Positions 24,001-37,020 of a DNA stretch of 64,000 nucleotides are shown one piece after another. Both the position numbers and the translations under genes were made by a program. The notes under the pieces are model-generated. The model saw nothing but the letters and a program-made list of their open reading frames with translations. It was not told the origin of the DNA and made no database searches. The first letter of the stretch is position 1; each line of letters opens with the position of its first letter. Source of the DNA: Opisthorchis felineus (taxonomy: Eukaryota; Platyhelminthes; Trematoda; Opisthorchiida; Opisthorchiidae); NCBI GenBank assembly GCA_004794785.1, contig SJOL01006495.1, forward strand, positions 371,680-435,679. Direction: 5' to 3'.

Positions 24001-27000
24001 TGCTTGGGCAGAGTATGCCTGCTGGGGCCTACGCTCATGGATTTCAACCAGCCAACGGACTAGGTTGCTCAGAGTAAGCGTGTTTTCCAAAAACTTCACT
24101 TTATTGGCTTGAGTAAAGGGGTCCGACTGTACCACTATTTACCGACTGTACCTAAGTGTAAACTGAAAGCCAAGCCAATCACTGTTCTATACATGAAACC
24201 GGCATCAAGCGCTAAACTTTCATGTCCAGGAGAGTGGTGATTGTCTTTCCCTTCACCGAACGCATGCAAAATCCCAGCTTCAGACTCAAACTTAATACAT
24301 GCTATCGTGTCAAGTCTTCCAGTCATGCTTAATCTGTGGTCTCATTCAATGGATTCAAACCTCACCTCAATGAACTAAAATATAAAAAATACAAACCGGT
24401 ATTTCGGAGGTAGCGTGCAAAAAATACCCGCTGGAATCCGAGTTGAAAAACCGCTCAAGAAACCTTACTAGTTTCTAGTAATTGCAAGATATCCATGTGT
24501 TTACAATCAGCTGTCGATCTTATGCTACACAAGAGGATGGGAATAAACTAAATGCTTTATGGCACCTTTACTGTAAGAGTCCTATTGGCGGTTCTACCTC
24601 AAAGGCTTATAAGTTCAGTATCAACTTTCCATGCCGTAGCCCGAGAAGTAACCCCCAAGTACCTACAAATTTCACCTTTTGTTATGTCTTTTACTGTGGT
24701 TCATTTTGGTGAGGATATCTCATGTTTTTCACAAGCGCAGAAAATTACCGGTAATGTGGTCGGTAATAATTCTGATTGCAACGGTTCCGAACGTCAGTCT
24801 ACTCTGAGCAGCTGTTGCACATTTTGAGCATGAAGTTGAGGAGTACTGATGCATTCAGCGGGAATTCCCACAGTTTTGTTTCGCCAAGTTGTGGATTTCT
24901 CGATGTTCAGTTGCTTCAAAATTTGCGTGCTCTCAGGTCCATGAAGAATCCGTTGTTGATAAAAAATCAATGTTAACGTTCACATACAGTTATTCGGCGG
25001 GGGTCAGTTACACACAAAGTCCAGTTTACAGCCTAAAACTGGTGACCTGAAATCAATAAATGTGGCATTGTACCTAAAATCACCCACTGGGTGGTGGTTT
25101 GCATTGGGTTCCAAGGAAGGTCATTCGTTTATTCCTATGGTACAAGTACACTCAAACCTTCAGCTTGAAGGTTGCTTAAAGTGTATTGGTTTCAAATATC
25201 ACTTGCTGCGTTAGACACAACGTGAGGCTTGGCGGTGAGCCTATAGTGCACCAACGGCATTTCCTTGTTTACACCGGTCCCTCGGAATACCACAAGAGCT
25301 CAGTCAAGCGGTCCAGAAGCTCGGTCACTGTAATATGATTTTGGAATAAAGGTTAAAAAACTGATGGCCGCCTTGATTTTTTGTTGGTGAAATTCTAGGT
25401 AGGAATACGCAAGAATTCTTTAGTACGGTCAGCTTTTTAATCAGTTGTTCCTTACGCACCAGGCAAAAGTCTAGTGGAGATAGATTATTGAAGAAAACCT
25501 TCCGAAGGCCAAAATACTTCAGGACAACTTCGGCTCAAATCCAATAACCAGGCTTGGAAGGGAAAAAGGTCGGTCAAGCAGTGGCTCTCCTGCATTATAC
25601 CACGCCGTTTGTAGTTAACCTGCTTGTATACCCCGAACCTAAGTCGACTGTGCCCGGCCGATGGTAACTGGCTCCAGCTTTAAGCTTCATATTTTCCCAT
25701 TCTCGTTGATTTTGATAAAGTAAGTTTTCAAACATGGCGCCCACGAACCGGTTAAATAAAGGCTTGGCCTTGTGGGAGTAAACGATGCCTCCTTTGGTGA
25801 CCTTTTTATGGTCTACTGCGAACAAGTTCTCCGCGGAAATTTACTGCGTTGAGACAACTATTTATCTCAAGATGTGCGGCGACTGGAATGAGGATGGTTT
25901 ATTCGGTGCCAGATGCTTCCCAGAAAGTATGGACCGACCGTCTTCAATGCGTTGTTTACTGTTTGTTTAATTCTGATACACAATTCTTCTGTAGCTTGGA
26001 GCCCTAAGAGCTGTTAAGCTTGATAACTTCAGGTTATTTGCCTCCTGACCGCCCACCGAATCGAGCCAAACCTGTATTTCCGTCTAAGCGTGCCTTCATG
26101 ATTTATCCTTTTTGAGGCATGCAGATCATAGTCGGTAAATGGTCGTCGCTTCAGCGAGTCTTCACCTGTTTATGTTTGGTTGGCCTCATTTTGGCAGCTT
26201 TCATTGTCTATCTGCCTTCCCTTGTTAGTTTTAGTTATATCGTGGGTCAATTTAGCACGCCTTACCGTGTTTTTAGTGAGTAACTTTTGGTGTCCTATCG
26301 GGGTGTGTTTTAGTACTGCTTGCAAGTATTCATTTGAGCGCTGAAATTCGACTGGTGCCTTTGTCAACTTCAGATAGAACAAGTGATTCGTTCAGCAGAA
26401 TGCGCGCAATTGGGATTAAATACCATAGTTATAATGCCAAGGAATGCTGTCTAGGTGCGTCAAATCACAGTACTTTTGGTCTTCACGTCAAAAGGTTCCA
26501 TTCTCACTTTTCAAAGCAGACATGCGCACGGGTGGTTTTGGCCTCACCCTCGGTTAACCAAGAAAGTCAGTCCATTCCACCACGTGTATGCAGAAGCTTA
26601 AAAGACTTTACTGATGAGCCAGTTGCACCCAACTTTACCACAAACCAGTCTGCTTATGTGTCGGGTTTTGCGAACCTCGCTTTCTGCAGCTGTAATCGAA
26701 ACTCAACTCTTTTGAGTTTCCTTTTCAGCGATGAATATATACCCATCGCAACTCAGCTAAGTCTCCACAGGCTATAGAGTGAAACAGCATGTCATTTCCT
26801 GAGCTGCAAGTGTGCTTCTGTCGTATTCTTATGATTCGGTAAAAGCCCCAGTGAACTCCCTCCAACTTGAAGTCAATGTATACCATGACCGAGCTCCAGA
26901 AACTCCGCACATTGTGGGGCGCAGATGTGCAAACGTAAGCCATTGGCCGCTAGCATCCAGTTGTGTCAACCAGGAAGCCCACATAGTGACATGTGACCGC

Positions 27001-28860
27001 TGAATTATTAGCATGCTGTAGGTTGACGGAAAGACATAAACGGTTAGAACATGAATATCTTCATTGACCGCTGGTCGTCTCCCTCCCTTGGCCTATAAAT
27101 CAAGGTTTCTACTCTTTCATTCATTGATGCTCAAAATCCTCAGGGTTGGAAACCATCCAGGTCTACAAACCACTCATCGATCGAAAATGTGCACTAGTCA
27201 TCCGAGAGCATCAGTAAGTGTGCTCCTAAACAGTCGAAGTATTTTGGAAGGAGACTGCGCATTTGCTGAATTGCGAAAGTAGGCCTCTGCGTAACAAGTA
27301 AAGGCAGCCACCTCCGATGTGCCTGTTGTTGAACCACATAATTTGAAGTTTCCTCCATGAGGATAGTCTTGAGGTTTGGATCAAACTCATTTGGAGTAAA
27401 TGTTCTTTGTCTTAAATAACATCAGCTTTGCTTTATTCTTGCTGGCACGTCTTTTACCTTTCTATTTCCCCGGTCAAGTGCTGCAGCTGCAGTGTTTCTT
27501 AACCAGCCTGGAGTGCTGGCCGCAACTTCACTTTCACGGTCCACCCACGTGGTGTTAACTTTGTTGGTGCTACCAGTTTTGAAGGAGGCAGCACGTTAAT
27601 ACTTAAAAGCCTATTTGCCTTGCGCCGGGTCCATTTTCACGTTTACTAACCACCCTCGTACCAGCGTGCATTGCCGAATAACTTACTTACGGCCCCCGGA
27701 TATTAACCACAGGCCACTCAAAAAAGTGGACCGAGCTTAATTGGTCAGTGCAGCTCGAGAGCACGTTGTGACCCAAATGGGAGGAAGCGGGGTAAAAACA
27801 CCGAGGGGACCGTGCGAATACAATGGATACTGGACCGTCTTTGCGGTGAACTTTCAGTGTATTTAAAGGACGTGCACGCAAAATGAGTCTTAAAATGCGC
27901 ACATTACACAAATCAAATAAGGTCTTCTTCATGATAAGGTGGCGCTGAAAGCTCCCCAGCCGATAATTGCGGAGGAGACAACAGGGGAGAGAATGCAAAA
28001 ACTTCTGTTGTGATCCAATTTTACTCCGGTCTTTCTGGAGTCCCGTCTAGATAAACTTCATATGATGCGGAAAGAAAAAACATAAGCCACTATTTCAACC
28101 CTAAGCTTTATGTGCCATGAAATACTCCTCGGTCACCTGGTTAGACGGAGAGCAGCTAGTTACAAATGGATGGCGCGCTCACGTCCGCAGACTGGAAAAA
28201 GCGAAGGGAAGCGCAAAAACGAACGCGGTGGCGCCGAAATGATCGCATCCATATGACATCCGCAAAATGGTACAGCCCTCAATCAAGGCATCCCTCCGCG
28301 TATTCGGAAGTAAACAGCCACCGTACCTATCCGCAGGGGTGGGAAGATTCGGGAGGTCCCAACTTCAGGCATGCAACCTGGCCATCATTGTCTTAACTGT
28401 CCTTGGGTGGATCTTATCCAGCGGAATGGTGAATTACGTTGAAGTTAGTTGATTACCATATACAAGTTAACAATGTTTCTTGGACGGAGGATTATGTTTG
28501 CCTCACCTGGCCTCTTTCCCAATCGAGATGCCTAAATACTTTGATAAATTCCCCACGACGGAGTTCTGTTAATTTGTAGGGAGGAAAGAACTCGACGTCA
28601 TCAGTTACCGACAATCACTACCGAACCCGGCAAAATTCAGACCATTCGCTGCTATCTTGCATTAGGTAACACAATCCGTGAAAAATTCCCCACATAATAG
28701 CAGTCCCCCCACCCAGCTCTATTTGGTCGAGAAATGGGCCATATCAATATATTCTGGAAAGCAAACACCACGGGTATCTAATCACTCAGCAGGGCTGGAA
28801 GCCCTCACTCCTGTTCTCAGAGCACTGTACGAAGTTCCCTGGAAGAACTTTTGACCGTTA
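21061..28860. other. No recognisable gene in 7.8 kb
   Basis: The longest open frame is plus-strand 26334-26777 (147 codons, starting at TTG), without a recognised domain. Minus-strand frames at 25595-25825 and 27687-27998 are likewise unassigned. The segment may hold one or more very decayed elements, but I cannot demonstrate one. Confidence 0.5.
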
Positions 28861-28989
28861 CTGTCTTGTAGTCATGGTTTACTACCCTGAAAATTATTGA
28901 AGGAACCGTTTGGTTCTCCTGCCGTCGCAATCCCACTGGCTCTGCGGGGCCCATGAGTAAAAAACCAGACAAATGTTTGGTATTTACGT

Positions 28990-29612
28990 CTGTTTACGTC
29001 TTTCGTCGTGTATGGTGATGATGGACCTGGAGAGATGACGAGGATGGATGCCAAAAAGGATCTGGGTATCTGGCTCTCTTCAAACATGTCCTCCCTGTAC
29101 CATAAGAAATCGGTTCATAAGGCATTCGTCGTTCTGCGGATGATTCAGGGCAACTTCCCCCGTATTACTCGCATGGACTTCCAAATGCTGTATGAGGCTG
29201 ACGTCGGACCGCTTCTTGAATATGCCAACAAAGATGTCTGCTCAGGACACACGAAGGACGTTGAGCGTGTCCAACGATCCGCTACGAAAATGGTTGCCGA
29301 CCTTAAATCCGTGGGCTATGAAACGCGTCTCGTGGTGCTTGACGTCTTTCCCCTGGAGTATCGTCAACCCCGAGGAGGCCTAATACTTAAAGTTTGTCCA
29401 GAAGATTTTTCACCGTTGATCCAGCTAACACACGGCGGGGACATGGTAGGAGGGTTTTCAATCCCAGAGCGCACACTTTTATCAGGCAAAACTTTTGCGT
29501 ATTTCAGGTAGCTGCTGCGTGGAACAACCTTCCTCCGATGGTTGTCCACGGTACCTCTAGTACCCAGTTCAAACAACCATTAGATGTTTTTTTATGCCAA
29601 TCCTCGCGCTGA
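28990..29612 (+). pseudogene. CR1-like non-LTR reverse transcriptase, C-terminal part
   Basis: From 29041 the frame reads [17 protein letters not shown], then [37 protein letters not shown] and [17 protein letters not shown]. This is the ordered C-terminal series of CR1-like RTs (KDLG-W, PxLEY, ER-Q--ATK, L-PL--RR-RGDLI). At about 29390 the frame shifts by one, and the product continues as [19 protein letters not shown] and [15 protein letters not shown] (29512-29556). It ends at a stop at 29612. The palm is missing upstream, consistent with 5' truncation at insertion. One frameshift in 200 codons makes this one of the youngest relics in the window. Confidence 0.85.
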
Positions 29613-32600
29613 GAACTTAAAGAGCGGTGCTACACCGTTTTTTCGCTTGTCTTTCAGGTGAACGGCAGCCGCTGAACGACAAGAACAAAACCGACCCGGG
29701 AAACTTGTGCGAAAGCTTCGATCCTATGTATCAATCCGTGAATTCATGAATCCCATGACCCTGAATACTGAACTGCAACGGGCAAGTGAAATTTTTCGCA
29801 TGCGAATTATAAGCTGTGTCCTTGCGGGAGACAAATCCAAGCGCTAAATTTGTAAATGTTTGCAGTAGTCGTGCTTGTGCATGAATCGAGTGCCGCTGCC
29901 GAGATGCAAACGACCTCATCGTGGTTTCATCAGATCCGTTAGGAACAATGTCTCTCAAGTGGAGATCTTCTTATACAGCAAGCAAAACATTCCGCAATGG
30001 CATCATCACGGATCATTATCACACAATATTTATCTACCTCTGGCAATTTTGTTCGGAGGAGCGCAGCCAGGTGCTTCTGAAAAGAATATCAGTCAGTGAT
30101 CCAGATTCGCAGCAGGTTACAAGCAAAGATAGAAGAGTGAGTAGGGCACTCATTGGGAACAACTGAAAACGACGAGGACAAACTTGGCCATTAGCGGTCA
30201 TGGGGTCAGTAGAAATGAGAGCCAACAGCTTAAAGCTCGACTGACCACAGCTAAATGAATATAACCATTACCATCCCAGGTGCAGCTCACGGGAATCGCG
30301 GCGACATGTATCCAACATGCGTGTGTGTGCTTGCAGTCTCCCAGTAAACACATGACCACCGGTGACCAAAGGTGGCTAAATTTTGCAACGTTATTACCAC
30401 TGACTGCCGTCATGCATACAAAGCAGCTGCTTTTCAGTCTTGTGACTATATATCCCGATAGCCGGAAACTAAACCGCGTGATCCAGCGGTAGCATTAAGG
30501 TCACGTCAGAGACTCGTGACCTAACTTAGCGTGGAAATCAAACCAGCTGCATGATCTTCTACGGTACTTTGGAACATTTCGCGAGACTGGAAAATGAAAA
30601 TCTACGGCTAGTCAAGATCGTTCCTGGCAGGATAATGAGCACTACTAACCCCACAGTTATGGAAAACTTACACATCACCGAGTCCAACTCAACCATAGAA
30701 ACAATGAGATATCTGAATTTAGCACTGAACTAATCAGCCTCTCCCTCTAATGAAAGAAAGCTTCTTAGTTGGGCGATATCTCGAGCCCGGATCTACTCCG
30801 AGAACACCTCTCCCGCAAAGACAGCCATCGAGCAACTGGAGGCGCGGAGAGTAGGGTTTGATTACTGTAAAGTTCCGGGTAGTTCGGAAACGGCAAATGC
30901 TGCGGCACTCACTGATTCTATGACCACGAACAGCTCATGACCATCTCGGTGGCCAAGCTGGGTGTACGTGTTCGGCGCAAAACCGGAAGGTTGCATCGGA
31001 CGGATGCATATTGAGGTCCCCACATGCAGTGACAGTGACAGACAATGCGTGATTCACGCCATAGGCGCGTAATTGTAATCGTTTTCGAAAACGACCACTC
31101 GGGTAAACTTCAGCAACGCTAAACCCACCTATCTGTACTTGCACGTCATAAGCCACCAGAACGCTATGAGTTTTTAGGTTGTTGTAAAAGTAGTCCTATT
31201 GAGAATTCAGAGATACAGTCCTTTGTAATATAGGCAGATACAATAAATAAGCAGCAATGAACCTGTCTTTACCTGCCACCTTGTCGTGATGGTCGGGCTT
31301 CTGTACTGCAGTGATCATGTGGGCTACACTGGCTGGAACTCAGTTAAGAAAGCTTCGTCTATACCAGGAAGACCGTGGAGCAACCCAACAAAGAACAGTA
31401 GGTCCCCTTAGCGTGAGAAAGCGTATTACAAAATGACTGAAGGTAAAGTTTTACTGACTCCTGCGGTTGGAGTATGAAGGCAGAAGGCATTTGCTCCAGG
31501 CATCCAGCATATCCATTTTTATGGAAGCAGGTGTACAACCTTTTCGCGTGGAAGGACGGCTTCTAAAAGGGCGCCCCTAAAACCTACACTTCGATCGCCC
31601 AATGGTTGACCGTGACATCCGGCACGTTATTCAATACGGTCGGAATACGTTCAAAACCAAATAGTGTGATGGTGCCAAGAGGGTACGTGCTCTGCATCAG
31701 CACTCAGGCAGTTATGCCGTACTCTCTGCTCCCTCGGCCAGACCAGCCGCATGCAGCCAAGTGGGTCAGGCTATTGAGTCATTGCCTCCTAGAAAGGCAC
31801 ATTGAGAAACCTCTAACAAACGCTTCCTCCCGGTTTAGACGTTCTGGTCAGAGGCTAATAAAAGGGTCCCCAAACAAAACCTACCATCCTCCCACTGCCT
31901 TCTGGATCAGACTTTTGAGTCAACTGCTCAAGATGGAGTGTCTCAGCTAGACTCGCTTCTCCGGCCTGGGCAACCGGGAAGTATCATTCTCCCTTACAAC
32001 TCCTAAGTCACTAACTCCGCCTCACATGTCCCTCGTCCAAGTCCTTCCGCTACATATACCTGCCAATCGCCCAACCATTTCTCCCTATCTAAACTCCTCT
32101 TCAGTAAAATAAACAAAAACACACCCTTATTAAATTGGAAGGTGTTCTACATTGCGACTTCCAACATGCATAATATATGTCAATTTGGGGAACAGGTAGC
32201 ACTTGTGCGGATAGACAATCGTTCGGATCGATAGACGAATTTGCGAAACACGCATATAAGAGCCCGGTTTGGCCATACCTTTCAGACTACCTGGGACGAA
32301 CCCAGATTTCTCGCACTTTTTAATTCGCATGTCTGGTGGTCTTGATGCAATGGCTCCTGGTATCTAGGGTGATGGAGTTATGTCTAGCCCCTTGGCTGAG
32401 TGTGCTTTTCTGGACTAAACTTTAGTAAACAGTCGTCTTTGTGCTTTTAGATTGTCTGGTTCAATAAAGATCAATTCATCTCGACCTGTTAAACGGTTTT
32501 TTTTTCTGTCAGTATACGCTCCGACAGACAGCAGGTCTGAGGCTGAGAACGATAACTATCGAAATATGTCACGACTGTAATGAGTAAAGCTACCAGATTT

Positions 32601-32736
32601 CTGGTATACGAAATGAGTGCTCAGGTTGGCAGACTAAGATCTGAGGGCCAATATGGGATTGACGCCCACTACACAGGTAATGGGGATCAACTTCTTTAAT
32701 TATGTTCCGAACATAACTTATTTTTGAATAGAATAA
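29613..32736. other. Mostly unassigned; possible endonuclease fragment and SINE fragment
   Basis: On the minus strand at 30935-31156 a 73-codon frame contains TACGDLNMHPSD, reminiscent of the GDFN motif of non-LTR AP-endonucleases, but context is lacking. Near 31966 the sequence cctgggcaaccgggaagtat resembles the SINE body at 2141. The plus-strand frame at 31606-31950 (114 codons) is unassigned. Confidence 0.35.
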
Positions 32737-33400
32737 GTGCTTATTATACCAGCTACAAACTACTTTGACAACCCGCACAGAACCCTCACACGCCAAATAA
32801 TGAAGCGCCTGAGAATTTACAAAGAGCGCTGGTGTATCACAAAAGCGCAAGAAACGAGGAGGGCCTTTGTAACAGGGAACAGTCGATCCTTGTTCCACCT
32901 AATCCTATCAACCGGTCAGAGGAATGTGGGTATTAGTGAGATGATCTCCAAGGACAATGAAACCTCACTCTTTTCGCATAAACGTCGTCTTGAACGATGG
33001 TCTGAATGCTTTGAAGGATAGTCCAGTTGGCCCACATCAAACGACCTTCCGAAAGAACCCAGGGGACCCGAGTGGAAAGCGGGTACCAGCTGCCACCTTT
33101 GACAAAAGTCCAGTAAGCAAATTTATTGCTTCGATGCAGTAAAGCACCTGGTCGATATGGTTTGCACCCTACACTCTCCAAAAAACGTATTGAGTTTGTT
33201 AGTGCTATTGTTTTTACTCGGAGGTGTGTCAGAAGATGAATAACACTAATAATAAACAAGTTGTGTATAGTGACTACCAGAGACACTGTTACGATATGAT
33301 TACACACACAAAACGAAAGGGGACTTATCGAGCTCTTCGTTTGCTAAGTTGTAGTGGACGACGTTGAGGTTTTCTGGACGCATTTGTATTGAAAGGGGGT

Positions 33401-33442
33401 CTTGACCGAGCATGTTGAAGTCTTGATTGAGCGTGTTGAAGT
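33401..33442. repeat. 21-bp tandem repeat, two copies
   Basis: Copies at 33401-33421 and 33422-33442 share the pattern cttga-(cc/tt)-gagc-(a/g)-tgttgaagt, differing at three positions. Translated on the minus strand they give LQHAQSR and LQHARSR. Confidence 0.85.
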
Positions 33443-33750
33443 CTGGCCTGCTTCGTGTTGTTTAATCCAAACGATATTGAGGCCAGATTTTTCCCGCACA
33501 GTGAGTCGTGCGTAGGGTTGAAGTGATTCAGGTCAAGGTGCTGTGTAAAGTGACGAGCGTCTGCTGCGTCCGGCGTCCTGCTGTCGTTGTTCCGCATATA
33601 TATAAGTTTACGTTGTGTGTGAGGATGCGCTTGCATTGTTTGTCTTATGATAAGGTTCAGATAATCTCGGTTAGTCATGGAACGAAAGTTCGTGACGTAA
33701 TCAAAACAGGATTGGAATAGTGGGTGTGCATGTGTTAAACAAATTATGCG

Positions 33751-33876
33751 AGTGGTTGAAGGTAAACATTGATGAGGTAGTAATCGAACTCTGTGAAAGT
33801 GGTTGAAGATAAACGCTGAAGAGATAGTAACCACTCTGTGGAAGTGGTTGAAGACAAACGCTGACGAGATAGTAAA
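33751..33876. repeat. 45-47-bp minisatellite, nearly three copies
   Basis: Units begin with agtggttgaag at 33751, 33798 and 33843. The first is 47 bp, the second 45 bp and the third partial. They diverge by several substitutions. On the minus strand they encode repeats of the kind FNHFHRV. Confidence 0.85.
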
Positions 33877-35929
33877 CCCTACAAGTTCCTCGTGACTGTT
33901 CATACGAACTTACTGCAAAGTATCTCGGGTGAGGAAGGAATACCAACGGAATGAAGCGCCTAGGGGGTGTTTCTAACTTTCGAAAAGGGTGCATGACGCC
34001 ATGTGGAAACCACCAGGGCATCAGTCTTGTGGCAACGGCTCCCAAGGTGCTCTACGAAGGTTGATCCACAATCAGGAGGGTCAGATTTAAATAACCCAAA
34101 AAATCCTTCTGCACAGTTTGGCATGCGCATAGCACCTGTACCATGTTAAGCACTGCTGCATGCCTGGGACAAACGCAAACCTCACGTTTGTAGGTGGACC
34201 GATCGACAAGACGGATAAGTTTGTCTATCTCGTCTGCAACATAATTCCCTGCGTACCGGCGAAAGCCGAAATCACCTCACGGACTGGGGAGACCATGACA
34301 GTGTTTACCGACCCCCGACATTTATGGTGACAATGTGACATCAACTTGACTTTCAGTGGTATAGTTTATAATGCAGCGGTCCGATCTATCCTACTTTATG
34401 GTTCAGGAGTCTGGCCGCTTCGTTCAAAGGACCTTTACAGACCCTCTGTGTTGGGCCATTGGTGTCTCTAAAAGATTCTGTAGTTATGGCGGGAACTTGA
34501 TATCAGTAAGGCTGAGGTACGTCAGATGGTTTTCGAGAAAGTTCACTCTCCATCGATAGATCAGGTGATCACGCCCCGCAGGTTCCACTTATTAGGCCAG
34601 GCGCTTCGTATGCCAGAGGACCTTTTGCGTCGTACAGCCCTCTTCGCCTAGCCTTGTGTCGGATATAAACGACCTGTATAGGGTCAGTCCATGACTTGAA
34701 AGCCGTCACCAGTCAACTAAGGCGCGTTTGTAACAGCCGTCTTCCCGGATGGAAAACACGGGAGGAGATAAACCATTGATTAGTGGTTGACAGATATGAC
34801 TGTGTCACAGCCAATGGCGGTCTTGCATTGAAGCTATCACCTTCAATGCGTAGCCATGACCTCATGCCATACCAAACCAAACAAGAACATTTGACGCAAA
34901 TGAGCTGGTTGGACCATCGCGTCCAGCCCGTGTCTGTCATTTTCCCAGTCTCCTTATCCTCAGTGAACGAAGCTGCAGCAGCTGGTACACCGCATTTGGG
35001 TGTATGGCTTGTGAGCCAAAAAAATAAACTGACTTGGCTCTCTTTTTAAGGATTATTTCACAACATTTGTGAGATATCCAATCGAGAAAAGGCGCTTCTA
35101 CTGGATATCCCAACACAGTACTCATCCTACCGTATCTAGTCGCGGCATTCTTCACATCACTGGAGGTGTGCATTTGGAGGAGAGTGCATCAGGGTAGTCA
35201 AACAACAGTAGAGCCTACAACTTGAATTCTTGTTTTTGACTGACGACATACATCGCTGCGAGAGATACTCAGCATACGAACAGCAGCAACATGGTTTCCT
35301 CCTCGCTTCAGAGGGAAAACATTGGAAACAGCAGAAAGAGCCGCAATTCGGTCATGAAAATTTATTTCCAGGTGTTTATGGCCATTACCAAGCATAAGCT
35401 AGCTCAATGTGTGATGCAAAGCGGAGAAAGCTGTCAGTTTCAGTTGGAAGACAAGCAGAGACTGCGCTCACAATGGGTTGAGTACGGAAAAAAGGAATAC
35501 GCGGCAGTGTAAGAACGGGGTGTCAATAGTAGCCTGTTTTCGCTTACCCGCTCTGACGCATGCAGCAAGCAAGGCAACCGAGATGACACCACGCGACAAA
35601 TGATGAAATGTGGTTATGAAGCTCTCGTGCGTGGTCTGGAATACCGCCATGGCGCTCACATCTAGATACAAGGGCGATTTGGGCCCTCAGCTAGTGTTTG
35701 GCTCAAGTGACTGACAGCAAAACATCGGATGTTTGCCAACATGTTGCCGTAGTAGCACAAAGTTTTAGGAAACGAGCCGTTGTACGCGTTTCGACCCCAA
35801 CATGGAGGATCAGCTGAGCTCTATTAATTGAACATTACGGTGGGATACTCTCTGTTTGTGTCAAACTGAGGCTTCCAATAAAGATAACTGAGTCACAGAG
35901 GCATACATATATCCACAAATAGCCACCCT

Positions 35930-37020
35930 GATAAAGTCCAATCTCTTCGAAGACAAACAGAGAACAACAGCAGACAATCCGCACGGTGTTTTCGACTTTA
36001 GCAAACCATTCCACTACATGGACTATGCTTTACTACTACGAAAGCTGCTTAAAACCAGGATAAAAGGGTCCCCTTACGAACTCATGGAGTCCTTTGTCAG
36101 CCAGTGTCAATGAGTGGTGGGAATCAAGGTCCTGTTCTTGCAATCCATCTACGCTACTGAATGGGGTTCGCAAGGGGAAGTCCTTGGCCCATTTCTGTTC
36201 ACGATCTACAACAATTCCCTGATATACCATCCCATCTCACCATGTTTGCTGTTCTTTGCTGCCTTCAAACTAGGTGAGGGGGAAGGCCGGGAGGACGAAC
36301 GGGAAATATAAGCTTACCTGGATACACTGACGCAGCATTGCAAAATATACAAGCTGCCATTTAACACGAGTAAGTCTGGGGTTATGGTGATTGATCCATG
36401 GAGCGGGGTCGGAAAATACAGCATAGAGGTGAGCCCACGTCCTTGATGCAGACCATAAGTGGCTTTGGAATATTTGCACAAAACAATATTGAATTTGACC
36501 TTATACAGAGCCGGTATATGGTGAAAGCCCCAAGGTTCTTTGAATGCTGTGAATGGCCCTTCTAACATGGAGCCCGACGTTTTTGAAAACTTTGTACGCC
36601 AGGCCCATTTGTTCACTAATCCATTATGACACCCGGCATATTGGTCATGCCACGAAGACAAATAATAAGCTCTGGAACAAGTACAACGACCCGGAAGCGA
36701 AGGCTACGGGGATGGCAAGGCTAGTATACGAGCGAAGATGCCAAACCCTGGAACATTTAAAGCTAGATTGGTGGTACCGCAGAGAGAACTTTATCTTTGT
36801 CACCAGAGGGGCAAAACAATATGATTACCTACAGCTCGCGCGCTTGTTGTCTTTAGCACTCGTTATACACAGGGAATCATGAGTAGAAACTCAGTGTATG
36901 GCGGACGGTGCCAGTTGAGCATTGATACATATAAGGACGGAGTGGAACAAACTTCCAGCGCGGATAGATTATCCCGACACCGTTGAAACACTCAAGCATT
37001 TTCTGGTTCGGCATCTTGCA
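35930..37020 (+). pseudogene. CR1-like non-LTR reverse transcriptase relic (RT to C-terminus)
   Basis: VFDFSKPFHYMDYALLLRKL (35987-36048) matches the palm block DFSKAFD-VDH-LL, with the first catalytic Asp retained. VLGPFLFTIYNNSLI (36180-36224) matches PQGSVLGPLLF, preceded by SQGE. The second box (normally F/YADD) is not recognisable. The thumb-like stretch KIYKLPFNTSKSGVMVI follows (36337-36387). After further frame changes come LEHLKLDWWYRRENFIFVTR (36748-36808) and EWNKLPARIDYPDTVETLKH (36938-36997), the terminal WN-x-LP block. Frames change repeatedly. This is a different CR1-like lineage from the copy at 28990, judging by the terminal block. Confidence 0.8.

Larger units (their letters stand above)
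33235..33915 (-). mobile_element. Approximately 680-bp insertion inside the RTE relic, with a 192-codon minus-strand frame
   Basis: In the family, the KAPGPDG block and the FKKG-x-C-NHRG block are separated by a few dozen residues. Here about 680 extra bases lie between them. The insertion holds a minus-strand frame (33325-33903, 192 codons) that is basic and low in complexity (LQHAQSRLQHARSRPP, FNHFHRV repeats) and matches no family I know. No terminal inverted repeats or clear target duplication were seen, so the ends are approximate. It may be an unknown transposon, or expansion of minisatellite DNA within the element. Confidence 0.5.
32737..34870 (+). pseudogene. RTE-like non-LTR retrotransposon relic, interrupted by an insertion
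   Basis: The first part (32737-33230) gives KERWCITKAQETRRAFVTGN, SLFHLILSTGQRNVGISEMI and RRLERWSECFEG, the linker before RTE reverse transcriptases. Next comes KAPGRYGLHPTLSKK, the KAPGPDG block. After a gap the RT resumes at about 33915-34050 with EEGIPTE and FRKGCMTPCGNHQGISLVAT, where the family has FKKG-x-C-NHRGISL. The C-terminal series is LTFVGGPIDKTDKFVYLV (34181-34234), IVYNAAVRSILLYG across two frames (34355-34405), then a decayed HRLRWLG/RMPE region near 34600 and the terminal SQWRSCIEA near 34815. Stops and frameshifts are frequent. Confidence 0.75.

Noticed and set aside
26601..26640. ctgatgagcc as another hammerhead
   Set aside because: No GAAA box or helix III follows at the needed distance.
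26334..26777. 147-codon plus-strand frame as a gene
   Set aside because: It starts at TTG, has no recognisable domain, and its product has the mixed composition of noncoding DNA.
30470..30545. gatccagcggtagca as a tRNA A box
   Set aside because: No B box at tRNA spacing and no cloverleaf.
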